Shown here: positions 53,447 through 63,681 of the stretch, in pieces
Position numbering within the stretch: the first letter of the stretch is position 1
Layout: each line of letters opens with the position of its first letter
DNA from: Acetobacteraceae bacterium
GTDB taxonomy: Bacteria > Pseudomonadota > Alphaproteobacteria > Acetobacterales > Acetobacteraceae
Direction of reading: 5' to 3'
NCBI GenBank assembly: GCA_030041375.1
Contig: JASHOA010000063.1
Coordinates: 31,814-95,813, forward strand
Length of the DNA stretch: 64,000 nucleotides
Made by a program: the position numbers and the translations under genes
Notes under the pieces: generated by a model
Databases searched by the model: none
Seen by the model: the letters and a program-made list of their open reading frames with translations, nothing else
Told to the model about the DNA's origin: nothing

Positions 53447-54208
53447 TTGAGAAAACTCGAAGGCCGTGTGGCGTGGGTCACCGGTGCCGGCTCCGGGATC
53501 GGCGAAGCCGCCGCACTCGCACTGGCGGGCGAGGGGGCGCGCCTCGTGCTCAGCGGCCGGCGCGAAGCCCCTCTCGCCGAACTGGCCCGCCGCATCGCCG
53601 CGGCCGGCGGTGAGGCGGACGCCAGCCCAGGCGACGTGACGAGCCCTCCGGCGGTGGCCGGGATCGGCCGCTTCATCGAGGAAAAATTCGGCCGCCTCGA
53701 CATCCTGGTCAACAATGCCGGCGCCAACATCGTCGAGCGCGAGTGGCATCGCCTGACCCCGGCTGGAATTGCGCAGGTGATCGCCGCCAATCTCGAGTCC
53801 GCCTTCTACTGCGTTACCGTCGCCCTGCCTTTCATGCGCAAGCAGAAGGACGGCATCCTCATCCATACCGCTTCCATAGCCGGCCGCTTCGTCGCTCCTG
53901 TCAGCGGTGCCGCCTACACGGCTGCCAAGCACGGCGTCGTCGCGATGAGCCACAGCCTCAACATGGAAGAGTGCACGAACGGCATCCGTTCGACCGCCAT
54001 CTGCCCCGGCGAGGTGGCAACGCCGATTCTCGATAAGCGGCCTCTACCGGTCAGCCAGGAGGACCGCGCGCGCATGCTGCAGCCGGCGGATTGCGGCGAT
54101 CTCATCCGCTACATCGCCTGTCTGCCCCCGCATATCTGCATCAACGAGGTCCTGATCACGCCCACCTGGAACCGCGGCTATGTCGCCGCGCAGGCCCGTC
54201 GCATCTGA
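53447..54208 (+). CDS. SDR-family oxidoreductase
   Basis: 253 residues from TTG at 53447, chosen because GGAGG at 53437-53441 lies six bases ahead; a GTG at 53435 is in frame but overlaps that site. The protein has GAGSGIG near residues 12-18, LVNNAGAN near 87-93, the Ser of HTASIAGRF and Tyr/Lys in YTAAKHGVVAM near residue 153. It is divergent from the enolase-superfamily gene and followed by a hydroxyacid dehydrogenase, so it likely belongs to the same catabolic pathway. Substrate unknown. Confidence 0.83.
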   Translation: MRKLEGRVAWVTGAGSGIGEAAALALAGEGARLVLSGRREAPLAELARRIAAAGGEADASPGDVTSPPAVAGIGRFIEEKFGRLDILVNNAGANIVEREWHRLTPAGIAQVIAANLESAFYCVTVALPFMRKQKDGILIHTASIAGRFVAPVSGAAYTAAKHGVVAMSHSLNMEECTNGIRSTAICPGEVATPILDKRPLPVSQEDRARMLQPADCGDLIRYIACLPPHICINEVLITPTWNRGYVAAQARRI

Positions 54209-54249
54209 ACCGCTTTTCTTCCCCCAATCGACAGGAACAGACCCCGCTC

Positions 54250-55230
54250 ATGCCGGCCAACCGAAAGAAAGTACTGCTGCCCGAAAATCTCGCCCGCGCC
54301 GGATGGGACCTCATCCGCACCCGCGAAGACGTCGAACCGATCGCTTACCCGCCATCGCTCCCCGCACCCGTATTCCATCGCTTCCTTGCCGAGGCCGACG
54401 GCGTGGCCCTTTCCTTCACCCCGTACTCGGCCGCCGAACTTGCCGCCTCGCCCGCCATGCAGGTCGTGGCACGCATCGGCGTCGGCTACGATGCGGTAGA
54501 TGTTCCCGCCCTTACGGCACGCCGCATTCCCCTCATGATCGCCGGCACCGCCAATTCCGTCAGTGTCGCCGAGCATGCTCTCTTCATGATGCTGCTGCTC
54601 GCCAAGCGCTCGATGGTGCTCGATCCCCTGGTCCGTGCCGGAGGCTGGCGTGAGCGCTACGCCGACATGCCGGTCGATCTCGCCGGCCGCACCGTCCTCG
54701 TGATCGGCTTCGGCCGCATCGGCACCCGCATTGCCGCCCGCTGCCTGGCCATGGACATGACGGTGCTGGTCTCGGATCCCTATGTGGCCGCCGACGCAAT
54801 CCGGGCCGCAGGATGCGAACCCGTCACCGATCTCGACGCCGCCCTGCCGCGCGCAGATTTCGTCACCCTCCATTGCCCGAAGACAGCGGAGACCTTGGGC
54901 CTCATCGATGCCCGGCGCCTGGCGCTGATGAAACCGTCCGCCTTTCTCGTGAACACTGCTCGCGGCGGCATCATCGATGAGCGAGCGCTGGCCGGTGCGC
55001 TGGCCGGCAAGCGGCTGGCCGGCGCCGGGATCGATGTCTTCGCAACCGAACCGGTTCCTGCCGACAACCCGCTGCTCGGACTCTCCTCGGTCGTTCTTTC
55101 CCCGCACATGGCTGGCGTCACCGTCGAGGCAACGGCACGCTCGTCACGCGCCGCGGTCGGCAACATCCTGAGCGTCTTCGACGGCCGGCCCATTCGCGAA
55201 AACGTCGTCAACAAGGAAGTGCTCGACTAG
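54250..55230 (+). CDS. D-2-hydroxyacid dehydrogenase
   Basis: 326 residues. It has a canonical NAD-binding GFGRIG near 155, unlike its relative at 44986, plus ARIGVGYDAVDV, the active-site Arg in VNTARGGIIDE, Glu in VFATEPVPADNPL and His in LSPHMAGVT. Family members reduce 2-keto acids or oxidise D-2-hydroxyacids. The last codon is followed directly by a TAG stop at 55228-55230 that belongs to CTAG repeat copy D, so the native C-terminus may have been altered. Second gene of the plus-strand pair in the catabolic cluster. Confidence 0.88.
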   Translation: MPANRKKVLLPENLARAGWDLIRTREDVEPIAYPPSLPAPVFHRFLAEADGVALSFTPYSAAELAASPAMQVVARIGVGYDAVDVPALTARRIPLMIAGTANSVSVAEHALFMMLLLAKRSMVLDPLVRAGGWRERYADMPVDLAGRTVLVIGFGRIGTRIAARCLAMDMTVLVSDPYVAADAIRAAGCEPVTDLDAALPRADFVTLHCPKTAETLGLIDARRLALMKPSAFLVNTARGGIIDERALAGALAGKRLAGAGIDVFATEPVPADNPLLGLSSVVLSPHMAGVTVEATARSSRAAVGNILSVFDGRPIRENVVNKEVLD

Positions 55231-55333
55231 ACCCGTGTCGGGCTGACTGTGCAGCCCGACACAGGTTTCGCGCTTTATTCGAGCCCGCGATTCACGCCCT
55301 CCGACGATTCCGCCTCGGGCGATCGCGGGCTAA
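55227..55333. repeat. CTAG-bounded dispersed repeat, copy D
   Basis: About 107 bp, CTAGACCCG to ATCGCGGGCTAA. The right arm of the left hairpin carries two changes and the right end has CTAA for CTAG. It overlaps the stop codon of the upstream gene and could end its transcript. Confidence 0.85.
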
Positions 55334-55361
55334 CGCCACCGGCTGGAATTGCCGATCGGCG

Positions 55362-55847
55362 TCACATCCGCTGGTGCAGCACGGCAAGCAGCGTGAAAAG
55401 ACGCCGCGCCGTTTCGAGATCGATCACGACCTTGCCGGCCAGCCGCTCCGTCATCAGCCTGGCAGCCTCGTTGTGCAGCCCGCGCCGGCCCATATCGATG
55501 GCCTGCAACCTGGCTTCCCGGCCCTCCTGGACCGCCTTGCCGTAACTTTCCACCAGCAGGTGGTAATCCTTGATCAGCCGGCGGAACGGGCCGAGCGCCA
55601 GCAGGTGCGCAACCAGCGGCCGTGAATCGGCATTCCGGATATCGAAGACAAGCCGCCCCTCCTGGATCGAAAGCCTGAGCTCATAGGGTCCCGGCCCGAC
55701 ACCAACCGGTTCGAACCGGTTTTCGCGCTCGAGGTCGGCGATCGCCTGCGCGCGGTCCGCCTCCAGCTCCTGAGGAAGCCCGCTCGGTGCCTCGCCCTCC
55801 AGCACGATCCGGACCAGCGAGACCTGTGGCGGAGGGAGATCACTCAT
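55362..55847 (-). CDS. UPF0262 family protein
   Basis: A 161-residue soluble protein. IVLEGEAPSGLP, ERENRFEPVG, LRLSIQEGRLVFDI, GPFRRLIKDYHLLVESY, AIDMGRRGLHNEAARLM and LETARRLFTLLAVLH are the conserved blocks of UPF0262, an alphaproteobacterial family often found near hisD. Here the neighbours are different. Its biochemical role is unknown. The ATG at 55847 was chosen at MSDLPPP; the frame stays open upstream without similarity. Confidence 0.85.
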   Translation of the reverse strand: MSDLPPPQVSLVRIVLEGEAPSGLPQELEADRAQAIADLERENRFEPVGVGPGPYELRLSIQEGRLVFDIRNADSRPLVAHLLALGPFRRLIKDYHLLVESYGKAVQEGREARLQAIDMGRRGLHNEAARLMTERLAGKVVIDLETARRLFTLLAVLHQRM

Positions 55848-56057
55848 CTTCGTTGCAGCCTGACCGGCGATGACCAGCGCTCCACCACGCCCGAACCGGG
55901 CCCGGTACCCTGGCGCCTTTTCGCGGTTGCAGCAAGAGACCCGGCGCGCCGCCCCGGAACCTGTTGCGCGGCCGCCCAGGCTGCGCGACTCTGCCGGGCC
56001 ATGCCGCCGGCGCGCGCGCACCGCCGCGACGGCGACGCGAAAAAGGGGAGGGGGCCG

Positions 56058-56918
56058 ATGGCACATCATCTGCAGGGCAGGCTGAGCCGGCGCGGGCTCG
56101 CAGGCGCGGCGGCGTTGCTGCCGGCGGCAGCGATCGCAGCCCCGGCCGCCGCCGCTCCGGCCGAAGGCGAAAGCACCTTCGCGCGGGTGATGCGCACCAA
56201 GAAGCTGCGTGTCTCGGCGCTCTCCGGAGAGCAACCCTATTTCGACAAGGACCTTGTCAGCGGCAAGTGGAGCGGCTTCTGCGTGCCGATGGCGATCGAC
56301 ATCGCCAAGGTCTTCGCCGCCGAAGTCGTCTATATCGATTCGACATGGGGCACTTCGGTGCTCGATCTGCAGTCAGGCAAGGTCGATCTGTCCTTCGCCC
56401 TCAACCCGACACCGCAGCGGGCGGTGGCGATCGGCTTCACCGAGCCGCTCTTCATCCACCCCTTCGGCTGCATCGCCAAGCCGGGCTTCATGCCCTCCAC
56501 CTGGGCCGATCTCGACAAGCCCGGCCTCAGGATCGCGGTTTCCGTCGGCTCGCTCTATCAGACCCTGGCCAGGCGCTATGCGCCGAGGGCAACTGCGGTC
56601 GGCCTGACCAGCACGGATCAGGGCATCCTCGCCCTGCAATCGGGCCGCGCCGACGCCATTCTCCTGGCTGCCATCCCCGGGCTCGGCATGATCGGCAAGA
56701 ATCCTTCGCTCGGCACCTACCGGCTGATCAGCGGGCCCACGGTCGCCCTGCCGAGCAGTCTCGGCATCCAGCGCGAAACGGATACCCGCTTCCGGGACGT
56801 GCTCAATGCCTGGCTCGAATATCACGGCGGGGTCGGAGACATCCGGCAGTGGGTCATCGAGGCGCTCGAGGCCGAACATATAAAGCCGAGCCAGTTGCCG
56901 GCCGGCCTCGCATTTTGA
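56058..56918 (+). CDS. Amino-acid-type ABC substrate-binding protein (family 3)
   Basis: A 286-residue periplasmic protein. The N-terminus SRRGLAGAAALLPAAAIAAP is a signal peptide, possibly Tat. The mature part starts TFARVMRTKKLRVSAL and has the SBP_bac_3 layout: GFCVPMAIDIAKVFAAEVVY, VLDLQSGKVDLSFALNPTPQRAVAIGFTEP, and a second lobe with DQGILALQSGRADAILL. GGGGAGGGG precedes the ATG at 56058. It is followed by one permease gene; no ATPase gene is present. Ligand is probably a polar amino acid or related compound. Confidence 0.85.
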   Translation: MAHHLQGRLSRRGLAGAAALLPAAAIAAPAAAAPAEGESTFARVMRTKKLRVSALSGEQPYFDKDLVSGKWSGFCVPMAIDIAKVFAAEVVYIDSTWGTSVLDLQSGKVDLSFALNPTPQRAVAIGFTEPLFIHPFGCIAKPGFMPSTWADLDKPGLRIAVSVGSLYQTLARRYAPRATAVGLTSTDQGILALQSGRADAILLAAIPGLGMIGKNPSLGTYRLISGPTVALPSSLGIQRETDTRFRDVLNAWLEYHGGVGDIRQWVIEALEAEHIKPSQLPAGLAF

Positions 56919-56979
56919 GGCCTCGGGCGGCGCGTCACCACGCCGGATCAGGTCCGCCCGTGCGCCGCTCGAGCGGCTG

Positions 56980-57651
56980 ATGACCTATCACTGGAGCTTC
57001 GGCTTCCTCTGGCAGTACCAGCATCTGTTCCTCCTCGGCGCGGGCGTCACGCTCGCCTTTACGATCGGAACGGTTCTGCTCGGCCTCATGGTCGGGCTGC
57101 TCATCGGCATGGCACGGCTCAGCCGCAACTGGGTAGTCAGCACGCCGCTGATCGCGGTCTCGGAAGCCTTCCGCTGTACTCCCCTCCTCGTGCAACTGAT
57201 CTGGGTCTACTACGCGCTGCCGGTCGTGCTGCACATCTCGCTTTCCGCGGTGACCGCCGCCGTCATCACGCTCAGCATGTATGGCGGCGTCTTCTATGCC
57301 GAAATCTTCCGTGGCGGCATCGTTTCGATCGAGCGCGGCCAGTGGGATGCGGCGCGCGCCCTCGGCCTCTCCTGGTGGCGCATGATGCGCCTCGTGATCC
57401 TGCCGCAGGCCATTCGCCGCATGATCCCGCCGTTCATGAACCAGTCGATCACCCAGCTCAAGAACACCTCGCTCGTGTCGGTGATCGCGGTGCCCGACCT
57501 GCTCTATCAGGGTGAGCTGGTCACGGGAAATACCTACCGCCCGCTCGAGGTGTACACGCTGGTCGCGATCATCTACTTCGTGCTGCTGTTTCCGAGCACG
57601 ATGCTGATGCAGGCTTACGAGAGGCGCCTCGCCGCGAAGAACGCGACATGA
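56980..57651 (+). CDS. Amino-acid-type ABC transporter permease (HisM/GlnP family)
   Basis: A 223-residue permease with five predicted transmembrane helices. The N-terminal helix FLLGAGVTLAFTIGTVLLG, EAFRCTPLLVQLIWVYYALP and the EAA loop ARALGLSWWRMMRLVILPQAIRRM are diagnostic of polar-amino-acid permeases. It is 61 bp downstream of its binding protein. No ATPase gene or second permease lies nearby, so it would have to use one encoded elsewhere, or form a homodimer. Confidence 0.87.
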   Translation: MTYHWSFGFLWQYQHLFLLGAGVTLAFTIGTVLLGLMVGLLIGMARLSRNWVVSTPLIAVSEAFRCTPLLVQLIWVYYALPVVLHISLSAVTAAVITLSMYGGVFYAEIFRGGIVSIERGQWDAARALGLSWWRMMRLVILPQAIRRMIPPFMNQSITQLKNTSLVSVIAVPDLLYQGELVTGNTYRPLEVYTLVAIIYFVLLFPSTMLMQAYERRLAAKNAT

Positions 57652-57859
57652 AAGTGGCTGCCGATCGAAACCCGTCCGACCGCCACTTTGCCCTATTGCG
57701 GGCCGCCCCCGGCCATTGTTTCGACATTCCCCCCGTTATCCTCGACGCGCACCTGTTCTGGATCTTCTGCGTCGGCCGGTCGTTGCAGCCTCCGCCGCAT
57801 CCGCCCGGCCGGGCAGGGTTCATGCGCTTGTGAGGCGCCATGGCGCCGCCGGAGGTTTG

Positions 57860-58015
57860 ATGGTCGGTCTCAGGATTCTTGCGCTGGCGCTCGCTCTCAC
57901 CGTTCCGCTTGCGGCGTGCGCTGTTTATGTCCCGCCGCGCCCCTATCCTGCCGCGGTCTGGGTGCCCGGCCATTGGGGCCCTTATGGCCGCTGGGTCCCC
58001 GGTCACTGGGCCTGA
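57860..58015 (+). CDS. Small lipoprotein with PGHW repeats
   Basis: 51 residues: a signal peptide (VGLRILALALALTVPLAAC) with LAAC lipobox, then a short tail with two VPGHW repeats (VWVPGHWGPYGRWVPGHWA). The YxWxPGHW pattern occurs in small envelope proteins of proteobacteria. GGAGG lies five bases before the ATG. The stop overlaps the 3' end of the convergent DUF2459 gene. Role unknown, probably outer membrane. Confidence 0.65.
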   Translation: MVGLRILALALALTVPLAACAVYVPPRPYPAAVWVPGHWGPYGRWVPGHWA

Positions 58016-58749
58016 TCGGGCATCGCTCCGGCCCCCTGTCGTGACGGCGAAGGAACCGTCGGATCGGCTCTGAGAGCGCGGACCTGGCGCATGACCTGAC
58101 CGGCGAAAATGACGCCGGCGGTCCGGACCGGCAGGCCCGCTTCGCTCAGCGCCTCCGCGGTCCAAGTATTGCAGGTATGCCCCCCGTCGTAGGTGCCGGT
58201 CGCGGCATAGAATGCACTGGCGGGATAGGGCCCAGGGCCAAGACGGTCGGGCTCGCCTGCTTTCGTCTGGGCGAAGCTTCGCCAAAGGAACGCGGCAAGC
58301 TCCCTCTCGCCTGCCGGGCGAAGCGGCAGCGCCGTCACGCGGATCCCCGCAACGAAGGCCCGCGAGGGCACCGTGCCGAGGGCAAGCACCAGCAGCACGG
58401 CGCGGGCCGGCAGCAGGGCCCGGAGCGCTTCGGTCCAGGTGGGGGAGGGGCTCATATAGAAGGCACGCTCGCCCCACCCGAAGGCAACGTACGCGGCACC
58501 CGGAAAGTCGCGCCGCACCGCCGCGAGAGGTCCGCCGAGCAGAGCCGCCGGCAGGCCGATTTCCGTATGCCATCCGTTGGAGATGACATAGACCTCGGTG
58601 GCCGGCGCGGCGCCATGTGTCGCCTCTGCGCCGCAGCCGAGCGCGAGAAGCGCCAGGACCGTTGCTTGCAGCCAGCGGCGGCCTTTGGCAAAGGGGCGGT
58701 CCGGGTTGTTGGTGGATCGCCTTCCGGCCCATCGTAAGAGGTCCGGCAT
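58003..58749 (-). CDS. DUF2459 family protein, second copy
   Basis: 248 residues from the ATG at 58749. An N-terminal hydrophobic stretch (WLQATVLALLALGCGAEA) looks like a signal peptide with a near-lipobox cysteine. NGWHTEIGLPAALL, YVAFGWGERAFYMS, GPGPYPASAFYAATG and TCNTWTAEALSEAGLPV repeat the pattern of the protein at 41174. Both share the His of GWHTE and the TCNTW block. The C-terminal ~30 residues are Pro/Ser/Arg-rich. Not adjacent to any related gene, so the two paralogs seem independent. Confidence 0.8.
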   Translation of the reverse strand: MPDLLRWAGRRSTNNPDRPFAKGRRWLQATVLALLALGCGAEATHGAAPATEVYVISNGWHTEIGLPAALLGGPLAAVRRDFPGAAYVAFGWGERAFYMSPSPTWTEALRALLPARAVLLVLALGTVPSRAFVAGIRVTALPLRPAGERELAAFLWRSFAQTKAGEPDRLGPGPYPASAFYAATGTYDGGHTCNTWTAEALSEAGLPVRTAGVIFAGQVMRQVRALRADPTVPSPSRQGAGAMPDQAQ

Positions 58750-58874
58750 CGAGCGGCTCCCTATGCCCCCGCGCCGGCGGGTTGCCGTGTTGCGCCTCGC
58801 TCCGACATCGGGTCGCGCGGCGGGCCGCACAAGACTTCGGCCGGATTGCGGTCCAACCGCGGGAGAGTGGGTCG

Positions 58875-60080
58875 ATGAAGCAACAGACTGCGGCGGGTCG
58901 CAATCGCGTCGCGGAGTCGCGAGCGGGGCGGCATTTCCTGCAAATCCCCGGGCCTACCAACGTTCCCGAGCGCATTCTCCGCGCCATCGACAACCCCACC
59001 ATCGACCATCGCGGTCCGGATTTCGGCCGTCTCGGCCGGGACATCCTGGCCATGCTCAAGCCCGTCTTCCGCACCGCCGGCCCGGTGGTGATCTACCCCG
59101 CATCCGGCACCGGTGCCTGGGAGGCCGCGCTCGTCAACACGCTTTCCCCGGGCGATCGAGTCCTGATGTGCCGCACCGGCTGGTTCGCCACCCTGTGGAA
59201 GGAGATGGCGGAAAGGCTCGGCCTCGATCCCGTTTTCATCGAAACGGACTGGCGCCGCGGCGCCGATCCCGAGGCCATCGGCGCTCTGCTCGCCGCCGAC
59301 CGGGAGCACCGGATCAAGGCCGTTTGCGTCGTTCACAACGAGACCTCGACCGGTTGCGTAAGCCCGGTTGCTGCGGTCCGCGCCGCGATCGATGCGGCCC
59401 ATCATCCCGCCTTGCTGCTCGTCGACACCATCTCCTCGCTCGCCAGCATCGATTACCGGCACGACGAATGGGGCGTCGATGTCACCGTTGCCGGCTCGCA
59501 GAAGGGGCTGATGTTGCCGCCGGGGCTGTCATTCAACGCCCTCAGCCGCAAGGCTCTGGCCGCGGCCGCGGCGGCCCGCCTGCCGCGCAGCTACTGGGAC
59601 TGGCAGGCCATGCTGAAGGCGAACGCGGACGGCTATTTCCCCTACACGCCCGGAACAAACCTGCTGTTCGGGTTGCGCGTCGCCCTGGAGATGCTGGACG
59701 AGGAGGGGTTGCCGCAGGTGTTTGCCCGCCACGCCCGCCACGCCGAGGCAACCCGCCGGGCCGTCCGCGCCTGGGGACTCGAGATCCAGTGCGCCGAACC
59801 AAGCGACTATTCCTCCTCGCTCACCGCCGTCCGGGTGCCGGAAGGCACCAGCGCCGATGCGCTGCGCGCCGTGATCCTGGAGCGGTTCAACATGAGCCTC
59901 GGCAACGGCCTCGGGCCGCTCAAGGACCGCGTCTTCCGCATCGGCCATCTCGGTCATTTCGGCGATCTCGAGCTGATCGCAACGCTCGGCGGCGTGGAGA
60001 TGGGCCTTGCCCTGGCGGCCATTCCGCATCGGCCGGAGGGCGTGCAGGCGGCGCTCCAGTTCCTCTCCGGCGCGCCCTGA
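58875..60080 (+). CDS. Class V aminotransferase, probable serine/alanine-glyoxylate aminotransferase
   Basis: A 401-residue PLP enzyme. IPGPTNVPERILRA at the N-terminus, YPASGTGAWEAALVNTLSPGD, VHNETSTGCVSPV, LLVDTISSLASIDYRHDEW with the Asp that binds the PLP pyridine nitrogen, and GSQKGLMLPPGL with the Schiff-base lysine are the family hallmarks. These sequences match serine--glyoxylate aminotransferases (SgaA type) used in one-carbon or photorespiratory metabolism, but alanine--glyoxylate activity is possible. Start at ATG 58875, because an in-frame extension upstream overlaps the divergent DUF2459 gene. Confidence 0.87.
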   Translation: MKQQTAAGRNRVAESRAGRHFLQIPGPTNVPERILRAIDNPTIDHRGPDFGRLGRDILAMLKPVFRTAGPVVIYPASGTGAWEAALVNTLSPGDRVLMCRTGWFATLWKEMAERLGLDPVFIETDWRRGADPEAIGALLAADREHRIKAVCVVHNETSTGCVSPVAAVRAAIDAAHHPALLLVDTISSLASIDYRHDEWGVDVTVAGSQKGLMLPPGLSFNALSRKALAAAAAARLPRSYWDWQAMLKANADGYFPYTPGTNLLFGLRVALEMLDEEGLPQVFARHARHAEATRRAVRAWGLEIQCAEPSDYSSSLTAVRVPEGTSADALRAVILERFNMSLGNGLGPLKDRVFRIGHLGHFGDLELIATLGGVEMGLALAAIPHRPEGVQAALQFLSGAP

Positions 60081-60113
60081 ACGCGCCAGCAAACCAACAG
60101 AAGGAGAACATGG

Positions 60114-60809
60114 ATGATCGAGGTGTGGAGCTGGCCGACCCCGAACGGGCACAAGGTGCATATCGCTCTCGAGGAACTCGGCCTCACCTGGCGCGTCGTT
60201 CCGGTCAATATCGGCCAGGGCGAGCAGTTCAGCGCCGAGTTCCTGGCCATCACCCCGAACCATCGCATTCCGGCGATCGTCGATTCCGATGGTCCGGGTG
60301 GGCAGCCGATCGCCCTCTTCGAATCGGGAGCGATCCTGATCTATCTCGCCGAAAAGGCGGGCAAGCTGATCCCTTCCGATCCGCGCCTCCGTTACGCCTG
60401 CCTGCAATGGGTCATGTTCCAGATGGGCGGCGTTGGCCCGATGTTCGGCCAGTACAATCACTTTGCCGCCTATGCCCCGGAAAAGCTCCCGTACGCGATC
60501 GAACGCTACAGTAACGAGGTGAAGCGGCTGCACCGGGTGCTGGAGAAGCGGCTGGCAGCATCGGAGTACCTTGCCGGCCCGGAATACTCGATTGCGGACA
60601 TCGCGACCTTCCCATGGATCCGCAACCCTGACCGCCGCGGCATCGACCTTACCGCCTACCCGGCCGTCAAGCGCTGGCACGATGCCATTGCCGCGCGTCC
60701 CGCGGTCGAGCGTGGCGTTGCCACGCTGGCCGACCGGCAGCGCCGTGGGACGATCACCGATGTCGAACGCGAAAATTTGTTCGGCACGCGCCAGTTCGCG
60801 ACGCGCTGA
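60114..60809 (+). CDS. Glutathione S-transferase family protein (YfcG/Nu-like)
   Basis: 231 residues. The N-terminal thioredoxin-like domain has WSWPTPNGHKVHIALEE, where the T-P-N-G stretch is the GSH-activating region of the Nu/YfcG class, then NHRIPAIVD with cis-proline and LFESGAILIYLAEK for GSH gamma-glutamyl binding. The helical domain includes WVMFQMGGVGPMFGQYNHF, YSIADIATFPWI. It follows the aminotransferase gene by 33 bp. Probably a disulfide-bond oxidoreductase or GSH conjugator; substrate unknown. Confidence 0.88.
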   Translation: MIEVWSWPTPNGHKVHIALEELGLTWRVVPVNIGQGEQFSAEFLAITPNHRIPAIVDSDGPGGQPIALFESGAILIYLAEKAGKLIPSDPRLRYACLQWVMFQMGGVGPMFGQYNHFAAYAPEKLPYAIERYSNEVKRLHRVLEKRLAASEYLAGPEYSIADIATFPWIRNPDRRGIDLTAYPAVKRWHDAIAARPAVERGVATLADRQRRGTITDVERENLFGTRQFATR

Positions 60810-61050
60810 GGCCGCCATGCTCGGCTATGCTCGTTACGGTCCCTTGCTGCTTGCCGATTCTTCGCGCGGGTGTCGAGGGTTGACCCAGCGTTAACCACGA
60901 TCTGGCCTTGATGGGGTTGCCCTGGAACCTGGGCGAAAGGGTGATGCCGGATTCTTCTCTGCCGCAGAGCGGCCGGTGCCAACTCGCGCCCGCCTCAGCA
61001 CAAGAGCATCCTCCCGCGCCCTCCAACGACGGGGCGGAGACGAGGCCGGT

Positions 61051-62418
<1,368 letters not shown>

Positions 62419-62536
62419 GCCCAGCGGCAAGCTTGCTGCGAAGTCCGCTCCTACAAAGCAATAAAACCGCACCTCCTGCCCTCGGCCGATCGCGGATCTG
62501 TCGCTTACGTTCGGTAAGCGGCACCTCGACCAAGCG

Positions 62537-62557
62537 ATTAACCGGATCCCGGTTAAT
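62537..62557. promoter_or_regulatory. Perfect palindrome upstream of pdhA
   Basis: Arms ATTAACCGG and CCGGTTAAT separated by ATC, about 105 bp before the pdhA start, in an AT-rich patch of an otherwise GC-rich intergenic region. It has the form of an operator, but no regulator can be named. Confidence 0.4.
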
Positions 62558-62661
62558 TCTCAGCATTGCATTGCAACATAATGATTTTTCCCGATCGATT
62601 CTTGCTGGCAGCGATCTTCGGGCGCTACTCTCCGGCGGTGGAACGCGCCAGGAGCGAGGCA

Positions 62662-63681
62662 ATGGCACAGGCAACCGAGGTCAGGCGGCGCAACAAGGGA
62701 CGCGAGCTTTCCATGTCGCTGGAGGAGTTCACCAAGGCCTATCACGACATGCTGCTGATCCGGCGTTTCGAAGAAAAGGCCGGTCAGCTCTACGGCATGG
62801 GACTGATCGGCGGCTTCTGCCACCTTTATATCGGCCAGGAGGCCGTCGTTGTCGGCATGTTGAGCGCCATCAGCGAAGGCGACCAGGTGATCACGTCCTA
62901 CCGCGACCACGGCCATATGCTCGCCTCGGGCATGGACCCGCGCGGCGTCATGTCGGAACTGACCGGCCGGCGGGACGGCTATTCGCACGGCAAGGGCGGC
63001 TCCATGCACATGTTCAGCAAGGCGCGCCATTTCTTCGGCGGGCACGGCATCGTCGGCGCGCAGGTGAGCCTCGGCACCGGCATTGCCTTCAGCAACTGGT
63101 ATCGCAACAACGATCGCATCTGCCTGACTTTTTTCGGCGAGGGCGCAGCCAATCAGGGCCAGGTCTTCGAAAGCTTCAATCTGGCCGCGCTTCTCAAGCT
63201 TCCGGTGGTCTATGTCATCGAGAACAACCGCTACAGCATGGGAACCAGTGTCGATCGCGCCACCACTGCCAAGGACCTTGCCCACAACGGCGCGGCTTGG
63301 GGAATCCCCGGCGCCCAGGCCGACGGCATGGACGTGGTCGCGGTCAAGGAGGCGGCCGAGATCGCGGTGGCCTGGTGCCGCGCCGGCAAAGGTCCCTATC
63401 TCCTCGAGGTGAAAACCTACCGCTACCGCGGCCACTCGATGTCAGACCCCGCCCGCTACCGCACGCGCGAGGAGGTGCAGCAGATGCGGGCCGAGCATGA
63501 CTGCATCGAAGGCGCCCGCGCGAAGCTGCTCGCACTCGGAGTCGAAGAGGCGGCACTGAAGAAGATCGACGACGAGGTCAAGCGCATCATCCAGGATGCG
63601 GCCGACTTCGCCGAAAAGAGTCCCGATCCCGATCCCGCCGAACTCTTCACCGACGTCCTGAAAGAGGACGCGGCCGCATGA
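62662..63681 (+). CDS. pdhA: Pyruvate dehydrogenase E1 component, alpha subunit
   Basis: A 339-residue ThDP subunit of the pyruvate dehydrogenase complex. The blocks [45 protein letters not shown], the ThDP motif [12 protein letters not shown] with [14 protein letters not shown], and [15 protein letters not shown] are typical of E1 alpha. The ATG at 62662 has AGGAGCGAGG ahead of it; an upstream ATG would add an unconserved tail. The stop overlaps the ATG of the following subunit. Together they decarboxylate pyruvate and acetylate the lipoyl groups. Confidence 0.93.
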   Translation: MAQATEVRRRNKGRELSMSLEEFTKAYHDMLLIRRFEEKAGQLYGMGLIGGFCHLYIGQEAVVVGMLSAISEGDQVITSYRDHGHMLASGMDPRGVMSELTGRRDGYSHGKGGSMHMFSKARHFFGGHGIVGAQVSLGTGIAFSNWYRNNDRICLTFFGEGAANQGQVFESFNLAALLKLPVVYVIENNRYSMGTSVDRATTAKDLAHNGAAWGIPGAQADGMDVVAVKEAAEIAVAWCRAGKGPYLLEVKTYRYRGHSMSDPARYRTREEVQQMRAEHDCIEGARAKLLALGVEEAALKKIDDEVKRIIQDAADFAEKSPDPDPAELFTDVLKEDAAA

